A stretch of DNA of 64,000 bases from Eucalyptus grandis (taxonomy: Eukaryota > Streptophyta > Magnoliopsida > Myrtales > Myrtaceae). The stretch covers positions 45,862,770-45,926,769 of the forward strand of contig NC_052622.1 of assembly GCF_016545825.1 (NCBI RefSeq), in the 5' to 3' direction. The notes beneath the pieces were generated by a model. That model worked only from the letters and a program-made list of their open reading frames with translations. It had not been told where the DNA came from and searched no databases. This document shows positions 1 through 11,800 of this stretch, one piece after another. Position numbers and translations under genes: made by a program. Position 1 is the stretch's first letter, and the number at the start of each line of letters is the position of its first letter.

Positions 1-1276
1 ATTTATTCTCGGAATAGATTTGAATTAGGAATCAAGAAGTAAAAAAATGTAACTTTTTTATTCTCGGGAATAATGTTATAATTAAGCCATTTTCTTTTTT
101 CTCTTTTCTTTTTTTCTTCTTCCTCCTCTCACCGGTTGTCGGGTTTGACAATGGCCGACAACCGACCAGAGACCAGCAAGAGGAGTAAGAAGAAGACAAG
201 GAAAACAAGAAAAATTCATAAAATTATTAAAAAATAAAAAGAAAACGTCACAAAAAATTTGAGAATTGTACCAAATGTATTTATATATTTTTTTTTCTAT
301 TTTGAAAATATAATTTTTGTACAGTTACTAAATACATTTGAATGCTTAAAAACTTGATTATGAAACAGAATCAAAAATTATTTTTGAATAAAAATTATTT
401 TCGAAAGTAGATAGTTATCGATTAGGTCTCGAGGGATTGTACGTAGGTCATTTTCATCGATGCGATGAGGAGATAAGACTAAGGATGTATGAAGGCAACA
501 TGGGTTTTTGTAAGGTTTCAAGATTTGTCAACTAACTTTTTAACTCGTGGGAACAAATTTATTCTCGGAATAGATTTGAATTAGGAATCAAGAAGTAAAA
601 AAATATAACTTTTTTATTCTTGGGAATAATGTTATAATCAAGCCATTTTCTTTTTTCTCTTTTCTTTTCTTCTTCTTCCTCCTCTCACTAGTTGTTGGGT
701 TCGATAATGGCCAACAACTGACCAGAGACCAGCAAGAGGAGTAAGAAGAAGAGAAAGAAAAAAAATAAAAAATTCATAAAATTATTAAAAATTCAAAGAA
801 ATTCTACGTCACAAAAGAATTGAGAGTTGTACCAAATGTATTCATATTTTTTTTTGGAGACTCGGGAACCGCTATACAGCTGGCAGCCAGTGGTGTAAAC
901 TCGAGGCGACCCGAGGGGACCCACCTCCCTAGACCGTGGGTGAGTCACACAAGCAACCGCGGGGATTTGAGCTCGCTTCCTTTCGGTAGAGGGATTGAGC
1001 ACAAACCATGCGACCACAAATAGGGTGGGTTTTGTTTTTTTCTTTTTTGAAAATAGAATTTTGGTATGGTTACTAAATACGTTCGAATGCTCAAAAATTT
1101 GATCATGAAATAGAATAAAAAATTATTTTTGAATAAAAATTGTTTTCGAAAGTAGAATAGTTATCAATTAGGCCTCGAGGGATTGTACGTAGGTCATTTT
1201 CATCGATGCGATGAGGAGATAAGGCTAAGGACGCAGGAAGGCGACGTGGGGTTTTGTAAGGTTTCGAGATTTTTCA
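1..1276. repeat. Pair of tandem copies of a TIR-type repeat unit, copy A
   Basis: Two related units lie head to tail, about 1-553 and 554-1276. Each opens with ATTTATTCTCGGAATAG and carries a pyrimidine tract, a core rich in CCGGTTG/CCGACAACC words and a purine tract. Each ends with the block GGGATTGTACGTAGGTC followed by a GATGCGATGAGGAG stretch. The second unit contains a SINE. The same pair recurs at 34605-35735 plus 42816-42990, so it predates the segment duplication. The unit resembles a non-autonomous DNA transposon, but I could not fix its target-site duplication. No gene is visible here. Confidence 0.55.
847..1024 (-). mobile_element. tRNA-derived SINE (minus strand), copy A
   Basis: Read on the minus strand, the element starts near 1024 with an A-box-like word (TGGTCGCATGG). 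About 40 nt later comes a B-box-like word (GCTCAAATCCC), and it ends in a poly-A run, seen as the T-run at 847-855 on the plus strand. This is the layout of a pol III SINE. The same element sits at the matching place in copy B (35466-35640), so it inserted before the duplication. Short open frames across it are not genes. Confidence 0.55.
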
Positions 1277-2330
1277 CGTAACGCAGGGAAAAGTGATGAC
1301 ACCTTGGTGTCCTGGCGTCCAGAGCTAGTGTCCAGAGATGCTTTTGAAATTTCTTGATGCGCCAGCGAATGGGACCAGGGACCCAATGCCGATGGTGAAT
1401 TTCTCGTGCGCGATAAGCGTTGGGGTTTCGTTTCTGCAATCATGGCGACCGTGATTGAAGTCGGGACTATTCAAAACCTCAGTACGTGGAGGGCTAACGT
1501 TGAATGATTTTGAAGCGGAAGCATCCGGGACAGAATGTTCTCTCCCTCGCATGAAGAGCATATTCTCTCTCTGTCCGCTTTATCGCATGCATGCACAAGA
1601 AATAATGGAGCAAAGCTGCACGTAGGTACGCACGTATGTGTGCATAGTATCTGGGCTGATACCATTCCGCGTGTAACTCCAAATGCCAAATAGGATAACT
1701 TTAATATCATTTGATCAACCAAACACGTCCTATAGATTTTTCCAAATGGAACATAAAGGCTGCCCATTTATCAAAACTGGATACTTGAAATGATTCGATT
1801 GCGATTTATTAGGATCTCGAAGAAACTGTGACTGACGAAATGCTAATATAAAATTATTGATGACATTCGTTACTGATTTAGAGATTTAACCATAGGTATC
1901 TTATCTCTATTTTAATACTCTCATGGATTGATAATCATCCGGCTCTGTCATGTATTGATGGCATGTGAGCTTAGAACAAGTAATCTAGCAAGGCGAAAGG
2001 AGTTTTTTTTTTTTTCCTTTTTTGGGTGAAGATATTTTGCTTGTGGTGGCGACAGTGCACACCGCACATACAGCAAAAGCTTAGGAAAACTCTCTTTTGA
2101 ATTGGCTGACTTGTTCAAAAAAAAAAAAAAAAAAAAAAAAACTGGCTGACCAGTAGGGTTGGGCCTATAATAGGAATTAGGCCTTATGCCATAAGCCTGA
2201 GTTCATATTCTTTTTAGGCCCAGGAGGTGAAAGTGTGGGGATATTCTCTGATTGTCATAGTTGTATATGGAAATGACGGCATCTTAGATGTTTACTACAG
2301 CTATTTCCAAAGCATTATTTTCACGTTAAG
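1277..2330. other. Non-coding block shared with copy B; no gene seen
   Basis: This block is almost collinear with 42990-44019 of copy B. It contains an A-run at 2117-2140 that is absent from the corresponding place in copy B. Minus-strand open frames here (up to 98 codons) differ in reading and length between the copies and match no family I know. I see no gene. Confidence 0.5.
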
Positions 2331-2996
2331 GCTTTGTTTCGTGAAAATTATGACGTTTCCAAAAAATATTTTCTAAGAAACTATTTTCTAGGAAAATAAC
2401 CATATTTTCGATGTTCGGTTGAAATTTAAAAATGAATTAAAAAATATTTTCCGCCAATCCAGCACACTCAATTTTAATATTTTATTATTATTTAATTATT
2501 CTAAAATCTTTTTTAATTTTTAATTTTGTCCACCCCTTCCTTTTCTTTTCTTTGAGGCTTCGCCTCGCCTAATTTGGTGAAGCCGAGCTTGCCTTGTGAA
2601 CCTCGGCTTCGCCAAATCTAGCAAGGCCTCGAGCTCGCCAGCCTTGGGTGAGCTTGGCTTCACCAAATTGGGCGAGGCTCGAGTTGGACCACGGCTGATC
2701 GCCGGCCATTGCCATGGCCATTGACTGACCAAGGTCAAGGAAGAAAATGAAAAGGAAACAATGAAGAGAAAAAATAAAGAGGAAAAAAATTTAAAATTTG
2801 ATTTAAAAAAATAGAAAGAAAAAAGAAAAGAAAACATAAAAGTAAAATAAAAATGTGTTTGGTGAAAGTAAGGTGGAATAATTTATTTCCAATAGCAAAA
2901 AGCTTTTTCCTTGACTAGTTCATTTTTTGTGAAACGAACACCGAAAGATCTGGAAACTATTTTCCTGTAAGTTATTTTCAATGAAACGAATGGAGC
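2331..2996. mobile_element. hAT-like non-autonomous TIR element, copy A
   Basis: The ends form an inverted repeat of the type GTTTCGTGAAAA at the left and TTTTCAATGAAAC at the right, continuing inward for tens of bases. The middle carries a GC-rich core of GAGGCT/AGCCTC words ending in a purine tract. The counterpart in copy B is 44020-44688. I found no convincing target-site duplication, so the superfamily call is tentative. There is no transposase. Confidence 0.5.
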
Positions 2997-5400
2997 TAAA
3001 AATTAGCTTCTTTTTTTCATCATATAGTGGCACGACCTTAATTAGTCGGCTACCTGGAAGAGAACTAGTATGGCAATCCCCAACCCCCTAATGGCCGCAC
3101 ATTTATATATGAGTTTCCCATGACAAGAATCGATTCTAGAACCATCAATCTTTTCAGCCATAAGCATGAGAACGCTCTTATGATCGGATCAATCCTGCTG
3201 TGAATCATAAAGGTTAGTTTTTTTTTTTCTCAACTCTACCTCATCTTCTTTCAATCTTAAATAGATTTCTTTTACAAATGCTAATAACAAAGTCGACAGT
3301 AATAAGGGGGAGATTTTCACAGTTCATCCTTTAATCTTGCAAAAAGTGAGTCAAATTGTGTTGTGCGCACAATAGTTATTTCATTATTGTGAAAATTCAT
3401 CGATTTGATTGCAACTTAACAAATAACAGGGTCATTCATCATATAAGGGTCCATCGAGGTGAAATTTTCTATATGAAAAAAAACGTTTATCTTCGTCATG
3501 GCATGGGCATCAAATTCTTGCTTTAGATTAGTCCTGCATGCATTCTCACGATATGAGGATGACTTCTTTATTTCCTTTTCTTTTTTCTTTGTCCCCTGAA
3601 TTCTTGAAATAAAAGTGGGCAGTAATAAGACAATCTATAACCTATTGCTGCCAATACCGGATCAACACGAAAAAAAAAAAAAACATGGCATTACTTTCAA
3701 TGATTACGTTTTTTTTTAATGTCAAATCGAACAATTGTTAAGAAAAGTTATGTTCACATTATCGATGAAAAAATATGATTGATGAGGCGACATCACCGCA
3801 ACATGACATGTGATATCACCGTTATACATAAATATTATACAAAAATATTATGAGGGAGAGATCTAACTAATTGGGAGCTGACTTTGATGAGTTCAAAGAA
3901 TTATGATCCAAAAAACATGGATGACTAGCATGAATTCCTGGAAGAATGGCAGATCTTACATGTGAGCTCAACCGCTGAATTGAAGCTGGCAAAATGAATT
4001 CCCTTAATTTAGAGACATTTTGCTTGATGTCAACCTATTTAAGAGGATCAGTCGATTGATAAGTGCTTATTGTTGCCTGTACCAAAATTGCTTCACAGCT
4101 GACTTCCACCTCTGGACTGGTACCTTCCAAAATGGTGTGATTGACCTCTGCAGGTGATGAACTCCAAGTTCATACAATATAGGAAATATCATATTATATT
4201 AGAACTTTTACGTAGGACATCGGCGATGAAAAAATCATAACCGAAGTAGAGCACGGGTACGGATACAGTTATTAATTTCGGTAAATAAGGGACTTCATTT
4301 CGTGATTGCTTGTGTAAAACCTATATAACTTCTTTATATATGAGTATTTTGCCAAGCTTTCAAGTTTTTGAGGCGGAGACTAGCCCATCTTTGAATATTA
4401 CATAGGTTAATTTAAGGAAAAACAACACAATTGGACTTAAACTTATTATATAGAACCAACTAAGTCTTGAACTTTTTAATTGAACCAAGGTAATCCTAAA
4501 TCTTTGGGGGAAAGTGCACTTAGGTCCTATTGGGCAAGTCTCGCCTTATTTATCTAACATGATAGTCCAATCAACATTACTTGTTTTACATGTAATGGCG
4601 ACAACATGGCATGAAATGATTTTCAACAAACAATGCTGTTTTTTGTTAGATTAACATCATTGTTTCTTTGTATTACACAATACATAGAAGTTACCCCAAA
4701 ATCCCCTAATCAATCCCTCATTCTCAAACCCTGATGCCCCTTATAATGCCAATTCCAGTCTTAGAGGCTAAACTTGGGGCAAAGATGAAGATGATCTCAA
4801 GATTTTGCAATAGAAACAATGAAGAGTAGCCGTGTTGGGTACGTTGACGACAACCATCTTCAATTTCTAACAAAACTGCATAACTTTGACTGTGATTATT
4901 CCATGAACGTGTTGACTTTTATAATCTATTTGTGTCGTTTGTGTCGGTTTCTTTGCATGTGTTGCATAGGTGGCTCCACAATAAAAAAAATTCATATTGC
5001 CTTTTCGTTTATGGTCAAGATACACGACAAATAGCACTGGTCTGCGTCTTTGACATAGATATTTTGTCCGTCGCCCAGCGCTTGACTATGTTAGGGGGAG
5101 ATAAATTTAGTACAAACAGACATCGGTTTTAATTCATTAGGTGATGAGAGATTCCATTTCATGGCTCTTTGTAACTTTTCAATTTCGTTGATGCAGCTCT
5201 AAATCTTTGGGCCAAATTCCAATAAAACCATTTTAGTCAATTGTCATTGGAAATTATGAACCTAGTGTCCAATAATTGTTGGCTGGCCAACCTAACACAC
5301 ACTAAAGTTGACAATTTTACTTGAAACAACATCCTATGTGGATCGTCACATTTCAACAATTTTCTTTGATAATTAACTAGAATGACCACACCGGATTTGG
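2997..5400. other. Unassigned duplicated sequence, copy A
   Basis: The block is collinear with 44689-47110 of copy B at high identity. A plus frame at 4819-5034 (71 codons) is interrupted in copy B by a TAG near 46663, so it is not a conserved gene. The start of a degenerate repeat of the GGGAAAATT type may lie near 4430 (runs of 'aacttattatatagaacc' style). I see no gene or RNA here. The block ends at the deletion junction at 5400/5401. Confidence 0.45.
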
Positions 5401-5785
5401 TGAGGCTCGCTCAGGCCTTACTAAGGGCTGGGCGAGGCTGACCACACCTAGCGACAATGAGGCAAGCTCACCTTTACTTAATTTGGCTTGGCCAGCCGCC
5501 TCAGTCCGACGACTAGCCTAGTTGTTGGAAGAAGAAGAGAAGGAAAAAAGGAAAAGAAAAAAAAAAAAAAAAAAGAGATAAATTTTTTTGAAAAAATGAA
5601 ATATTATTAAAAAAATTGTTCGCCAACGTTGCTCGGTGTCCACGTCAGCACCGGCCGGCCAAATTAGGTCAGATGGACTGAATCGACACAATTGCAAAAG
5701 GTTTATGACTCAATTGATAAAAAAAATTAAGACTAAATCAGCACAATTACAATAAGTTTATGACTTTTTTTTGGTAATTTTCCCC
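5401..5785. mobile_element. Right half of a Mutator-like TIR element, left half deleted
   Basis: From 5401 on, this matches the right part (58878-59273) of an intact element in copy B at 58542-59273. Here the left arm is missing: the sequence switches directly from the copy B 47110 neighbourhood to the element core. The right terminus GGTAATTTTCCC is kept and is followed by ATTGGTTGGGG as in copy B. Confidence 0.65.
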
Positions 5786-6112
5786 ATTGGTTGGGGTGTT
5801 AGAGAATTTCCAAATAAGGAACTAAAAATCATTTGTTCAGGTTCAACAATGAATTACTTACAAGCTGCTTTAAGTGAGGGTCTTATGCAAAGGCCAAATG
5901 CCTAAGCTTAATTAATTCACAAAACTTGTGAGGTGTTTCATGGATCACCAAGTGATCTAATCTCCATGCCCGTGTCCTAAATTACAAATTAATTATATAC
6001 AAAGTTACGTTGTCATTTATTTTGTCCTTTTTAAATTACTTTTCTAGTTATATTTATGTTTTCTTCAATTGAAAAAATAAATCTAAAAAATATATGCTCT
6101 CATGATTTCTTA
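5786..6112. other. Non-coding spacer; no gene seen
   Basis: AT-rich sequence, collinear with 59274-59605 of copy B. No open frame, RNA gene or repeat boundary stands out. Confidence 0.4.
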
Positions 6113-6614
6113 TGTTAGGTGCATTTAAGCACTCAACTAAAGCCAATGAGTTATGAGTCAATTAAGATATATTAACTGCTTTATATCACATCAATTCTCT
6201 GATGTGGTATATTTCTAACACAGCTCACTTACACATGCATCTAACAATCTCTCTCTCACGTGTGAGTTCAGTGTTAGGCCTCTTATCCTTTAATTTTAGG
6301 TATCCTTCTGCATCAACTTATGGATCCGTGTTGCTATACTACAACATCCACCTACCCAAAAACTGCAACACCATTGGTTCTAATACCATTTGTTAAAGGC
6401 ACGCACAATAGATATTTTATCCCTTCATTTGGGAAGATCGCTAAGAAGGAGCTTAAGTTTGAACTTATCAATATATTTAGTTGAACCCACATTCATTCAA
6501 AAGCTTAAGCTAATAAGTTATAGGCTAACTATGATATATTAATTGCTCTACATCACATCAATTCTTCGATGTAAGATTTCTCTAACACAACTTACTCACA
6601 TGTGCATCTTAACA
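6113..6614 (-). mobile_element. TRIM-like miniature LTR element, copy A
   Basis: Two direct repeats bounded by TGTTA...TAACA flank a short interior. The left repeat is 6113-6246 and the right repeat is 6391-6614, the left being shorter by about 90 bp. The stretch 6376-6390 next to the right repeat reads, on the minus strand, like a tRNA-Met primer site (AATGGTATTAGAACC). This layout fits a terminal-repeat retrotransposon in miniature in minus orientation. The repeats are diverged and no 5-bp target duplication is clear. The counterpart in copy B is 59606-60106. Confidence 0.4.
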
Positions 6615-7297
6615 ACACATGGGTTGTGGCTGTGGAAAAGCTCAAGCCCAAGTGGAGCCAACCGGAGCATGCATGCTAGAGTCTACTCACTTCTAAGTCA
6701 AGATAGGTCATCGATATCATTGACATGACATATCGGTAACAAAACAATGTGCCTACCCGACTCAGGCTTGCTAGCTAAGTATACTTGTACCATTTGAACT
6801 CCCGTCAAATTGAACACCTCAATCTTTATAAAGATCATGAATTTTGACATTTAGTCTTCGTGGAATTTTCATTTATTCCATTTTGACGGGAATGTAGAGG
6901 AAAATAGTATTTCATACTCGAGTCAAAACAAATACACATATAGATTGCCATGCCTGAACTTATAGTCGAATCGTCATTCATCATTTCAATGGATACTGAA
7001 GAAAGTTTCACAGGGAACCTCAGCACACTGCGGTCGCTACGGCGACCATTCTCGAAGGAGTGTTGTCTTATGGAAGAAACCGGGCGCAAATTTTTCCACA
7101 ATGGCGTGCAACTACAGGGAATGGAAGCGAAAATTTCTAAATATTCTTTGTTCACTTTTGATTCCGACACGACCAGTTGCCATTGGCATCATGTCGACTT
7201 GTAGTGTTCAGAACAATGTTTTCCACTGCCCTCACTTTGTTGGAGGGTGAAATGATTGACGACTCGTTCTCATCTTGCTCTATCTTAAGCTATAAAT
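6615..7297. other. Duplicated stretch with an unrecognised open frame on each strand
   Basis: Open frames of 84 codons (plus, 6950-7204) and 111 codons (minus, 6835-7170) overlap here. In copy B the plus frame is stopped by CGA to TGA near 60541. The minus frame stays open in copy B (60334-60669) but differs at about six residues out of few base changes. I do not recognise either product. The pattern fits a dead gene fragment or chance frames more than a functional gene. Confidence 0.35.
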
Positions 7298-7943
7298 GGG
7301 AAAATAAACTCCAAATAAATATATTGTATGGATGCTAAGTCAATCCTTAACATTTTGATTTGGTTTACTAAGACATAACTTTTTGACAATTTACCAATAT
7401 AATCCATCCAACTAATTTTTGGCTAGCAATCGATGATGTGAACACCGGACATCTTACGTGACATAACCGGTGTTGATGTGGACGATTAATTTATATATAT
7501 ATATATATTTAATTTCTCAAAATATATATATTTTTGAATTTTTTTTTCTTTTTCTTCTTCTTTTCTATCTTTCTTCCTCCACTGGTCACTCAGCCTTGGC
7601 AAGGGTAGACAACCGGCCTTCGGTGACGCTAGCCCTGGCCAAATGGTAAGGCCAGCCCTCGTCAGTCCTTATCTATGGTCGGTCATTGGCCACAGCAACC
7701 AATCCTTGTCTATGGTGGGTCCCTAGCCACGGCAATCAGGGAGGAAGGAGGGAAAATAAATTTTCTTTTTAAAAACTCAGAAAAATTAAAAAGAATTGTC
7801 CAGGTTTGCGGTTGCTGGCCAAAATGATTAGAAGAGCTACATTAACAAATTGTTGAAGGTTTATGAGTCATATGGCTAAATGGAAAATAATTGATATTGG
7901 CATCCGTACGGTGGGTTCAAAACATTTTTTTGGTCATTATCCT
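7298..7943. mobile_element. Mutator-like non-autonomous TIR element, copy A
   Basis: The left end begins GGGAAAATAA and the right end closes with GGTCATTATCCT, an imperfect inverted pair extended inward (TATGGATGC at the left, GCATCCGTAC at the right). Inside are a TA microsatellite (about 7491-7508), a pyrimidine tract, a core with GGTCATTGGCCAC-type dyads and a purine tract. The copy B element (60809-61447) is flanked by GCTATAAAT and GCTCTAAAC, a 7/9 matching 9-bp target duplication typical of Mutator-like elements. The small frame at 7863-8081 is part of the right arm and flank, not a gene. Confidence 0.55.
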
Positions 7944-8663
7944 GATCTAAACTCTTATCACATTCGTGATATGTCCTTGATTTATCACTTGCCAAACTTG
8001 CCACTGTTCGATAATTGTAAAACGCCAAAAAGGGAGACCTTTGACCTGTCGCGGTCTCTTTTTAGTCTTTACTGGTTGTAATAGTTACGCTGTGATTGTA
8101 TAAAAAGTATAGAAATTTAGAACATTTTTAACTGTGATTAGTCATGTCTTATGAGATCTGTTTTGAGTTAATTTTATTGAAACTTCAGATTAATGATATT
8201 TCGTCAAATATCAATCTAGAACCATCTACAACAATGTGATGAAATTTAATAGTGCTCTTTTGCTCGTCATACTCCATGTTCCTCCAAATTCTTGCTGTTT
8301 CCTGGCTCCTTCCTCCTTCTCTCACTCTCGCTCTCCCTCTGTCTGATATAAACATGCACGTTTAGATCGATATATAAACTTCCATTACAGGGATTAGCAG
8401 ATTATTTTATGCAAGATATTTTGAGAGGTATCCAACGCGCATCCTTAAAAGGCCTTCATTAGTGCATAGTCTCCCTCCATTATAATTCTCGCAGTGAAAC
8501 CCACTTCTTTCTTATTTCTTAGCCTTTTATACATATGGAAAATGGTCCAACTCAAATATTCATTTACTGGGCACGGCGACATAAATTCTCTATGCAAATG
8601 CATATGACCATGCTCACTTGTCTCGCAGGCTAGAGATCCCAAACAGACGTATAGAGAAGGATC
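7944..8663 (+). promoter_or_regulatory. Upstream region and putative promoter of AAE copy A
   Basis: This stretch precedes the AAE start codon. A TATA-like TATATAAA lies at 8371-8378, with a short pyrimidine-rich stretch just upstream (about 8317-8340). If that TATA is used, the leader would be roughly 250 nt. The same layout in copy B has a much longer CT/CCCT tract. Transcription start and leader are inferred, not seen. Confidence 0.45.
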
Positions 8664-8861
8664 ATGGAAGGTTTGCTCCAGTGCCCTGCGAACTACGTGC
8701 CTTTGACTCCCATAAGCTTCTTAGAGAGAGCAGCTTTCGTCTATGGCAACAAGGTTTCCATAATCTACGGCAATACGAGGTACACATGGAGACAGACCCA
8801 CGAAAAGTGTTTGAAACTCGCCTCCGCTCTGACGAGATTGAATATCTCACGCGGCGATATC
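8664..8861 (+). CDS. AAE copy A, exon 1
   Basis: ATG at 8664 opens 66 codons ending at the donor ATC|GTAAGT, phase 0. It encodes the conserved N-terminus of plant AAE proteins, ending [10 protein letters not shown]. Copy B exon 1 differs at two bases, one silent and one Lys-to-Arg. The overlapping plus frame starting at 8618 is a shadow. Confidence 0.88.
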
Positions 8862-11800
8862 GTAAGTCTCTTTATCTTGTTTCCCTCGTTTTTCATTGTA
8901 TCCTTGTGTTTCATGCAAATGAAACAGGGTCCTCGCTTTATTTCTCTCTTGCTTCCATTAGCTTTTAGTTTTCCTGAAGCTCATCGTCTCAAATGGAGGG
9001 AGTAAGGTAGTTGTCAGGGTCATCCTGTGAGAAGCTATAAGCCTAAGAAAAGTGGGAAGGACAAAGATCTTTCTATATGTAGATTGTTCATCATGGTACA
9101 TTCTCGTCGAGCTATTATTTACAGTTTCGAGTTCATGTGCATTTGGTGAACATGAACTATCGTTGGATCAAGTGAACGTCACACTAGATATGCATGCACC
9201 AAAGATGCCATCTAGGGTGATCGGTTCCTAGTCTAGTCTGGTTCCACCTAGGAACCAAGAATTGGATTGGGAGGACTAGTCCCAATTTTGGGACTAGGGA
9301 CCGAACTGGACTGTTCGGTCCAGTCCGGTCCAATAGAATCGGTCATTTAGCCAAAATAATTATATAAAAAAAAAAAAAAGAACTACAAGAATTGTTACCA
9401 TTTTAGGGCTTATTGCTATTTTTGAGAAATAAATAAATATTTTAAAAATTTTGGTCCGGTTTCCAATTCTAGAGGTGAACCGGACCGGACTGAAAATCAT
9501 TTGTTCCATAAAAATGGAACTAGGAACCAGATTGACGCCCGGGAACCGGATCAAACTGGCCGGTTCGATTCAATCCGATCTAGGCGGTTCCGGTTTGGTC
9601 GATTTGATATGACCGGTTCTTGGGTCTCTTTTTCTTTCCTCGTCCCCTTTGATAGTATATCAAGAGAAGGAGAACCCATGGAACCGTTCAATCTGCCAAT
9701 TAGGTCAAGATGAAGGAGGTCAACCCCCGAGTTCCTCCATTGTCTATGTTATTTCATAGATGTCCGTATGCCGTGTGGGACAAACCATTAACATAAACAA
9801 GTGGAATGATTGGAAATACAAAGTCAAAACTATATTCCATGGACCAAAAACTTAAAAAAAATAAAATAATCTAGCCTCACAAAGGAAGAATTTATAATAC
9901 GTAACCGTGTTCATGTTAGTCCTACCTACGACTTGCCAAATTGAAGAGAAGGGTTTGTTAAAAAACACATTCTTGTTTGTATGAAGTTAAAGAAACGAAG
10001 TGAAAGGATTACAAGAGGTTGGTAAAGTCAACTATTGGGTAAAAGGTCATGTTTTGTATCCAAAACAAAAACATAATGTAAATGTTTTTTTTTTTTTTTT
10101 TGATTTCGCACCAAAATTTGGAATATTATGATCAAATTATGTGTGAAGTTGTGTATCAATACTTGAGAATTGGAAGTTTCGAGAGTTTCATATTCGAAAA
10201 TAGGTCAAAGTGGAGTTGCAAGATTTAGATTAAGCGAATGGAGAGAAATATAAGTCAAGGCAAGCCCTAAATGCATAAAAGATATAATGAATGCATCTCT
10301 GCCTTCTCTTTTCCCTCCCTCGCATCCTTCAAATCCTTTCTCTTCTTTTCTTTCTTAAGTACCTCACAATCCCATTTTTTTTTTTTTTTCATTTCCAATC
10401 ACCCCTACCCAAATAGTATCAAAGAGCACTATAATCTGTAAATACAAGAACCCCTATTTTATATGCCTGTAGAAGAAAAACTAAGACCCGTTGATGTTTG
10501 GATTTAAACTTGAGAATCCTCTCTTAATATGGTAATCTATAACATGTATAGAGCTAACAGTACAAGACCTCCGATGAAACTAAACGAGTGAAATAATAAT
10601 ATTATAGCTAATTTCTTGTATCTGAGAAGGATGAAATATCTAAAATGACTATAATTGCGCCACCGACTCAAATTATTGTAATAACCTTTAGTTATTTTAT
10701 ATCAGTAAATGTAAAATAATATAAATTATTTCACTCTTTATATTAATCCATTATAACCAATATTTTCTCTACACAATATAATAATTATTAAGTAAATCAT
10801 TTGAGCACGTTGGCCCCTTTTCTTGGGGTCATGTGTTCCGACAACGCATTCACTCTATCACATTAAACTAGCGTGAAATACAAGGTAGTGGGCCCTAAAT
10901 TTTGGTGTACGCTCATGTGCAACATATTTTGTCATAAATCATGGCATATTTCCAGAAAAAAGTTAAGTAAGCAGGCGTGTGAATCGGGGAAGATGGACCT
11001 CGCGTGAATTTTTCCTTGACTTGTTGGGGGCACAATTTACGAGTTAGAAGAATCACACCCATACCGTTATATCTACTCCGCGTGATTGAATGAGTATAAA
11101 ATGGAGCCAGATGTCATCATGTTCCAATCAGTCTCTTTGACTGGAAGGAGTTAAAAAGGAAGTCAACTTTTCCATCCTTAACTCGTAGGCAGTTTAATAT
11201 TATATCTCTTGTGAGAAAAATGGTTAAAGGGGAGTCTTACAACTTTTGTGGATCCGACACTCTAGTCCTAAATTCTTCGTTTCATTGCAGTAAATCTTAC
11301 AAATGATTTGGTAAGCATGATTAAACGGGAGCTGCAATACTCTAAGTCAATGCTGCCCATTTTGTTACCCGCGGATTCATTTGTTAAAATTTGTATAAGA
11401 CCATCACCAATTGATCTAAAACATTTAAACTATTATATGAAAGCATTATGTATTATTTAACTATTATAACATTTCCCTTCACACTTAGGCTTGTATTTCA
11501 CCTGAGATCAATGTGTGAAATAATAATAGGCAAAGAAAAAGTTTTAAAATATTTGAATTCAAGACATCCTCTAGAGCCACTACTATGCAGAATTCAGTTC
11601 ACAATAATTTACTCCAAAAGTTTTGGAATATGGTGCTTGTGTTAGAATATTTAAATAGCAAATCACGAAGTCATTTAACAACTTATACTTTTAAAACAAT
11701 TAGGTATGATTCCACAAAATCAATATAGTAGCAAAGTAGGAGGGCTTAAGTTCACATATTTCAAACTTCTATTTACCTCACAAATTACATATTTGCAAGC

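Noticed and set aside
4819..5034. 71-codon plus frame in copy A
   Set aside because: Copy B has an in-frame TAG at the matching place and the product is unknown.
8618..8968. 116-codon plus frame overlapping AAE exon 1
   Set aside because: It is another frame of exon 1 and runs into the intron; the ATG at 8664 gives the conserved AAE N-terminus.
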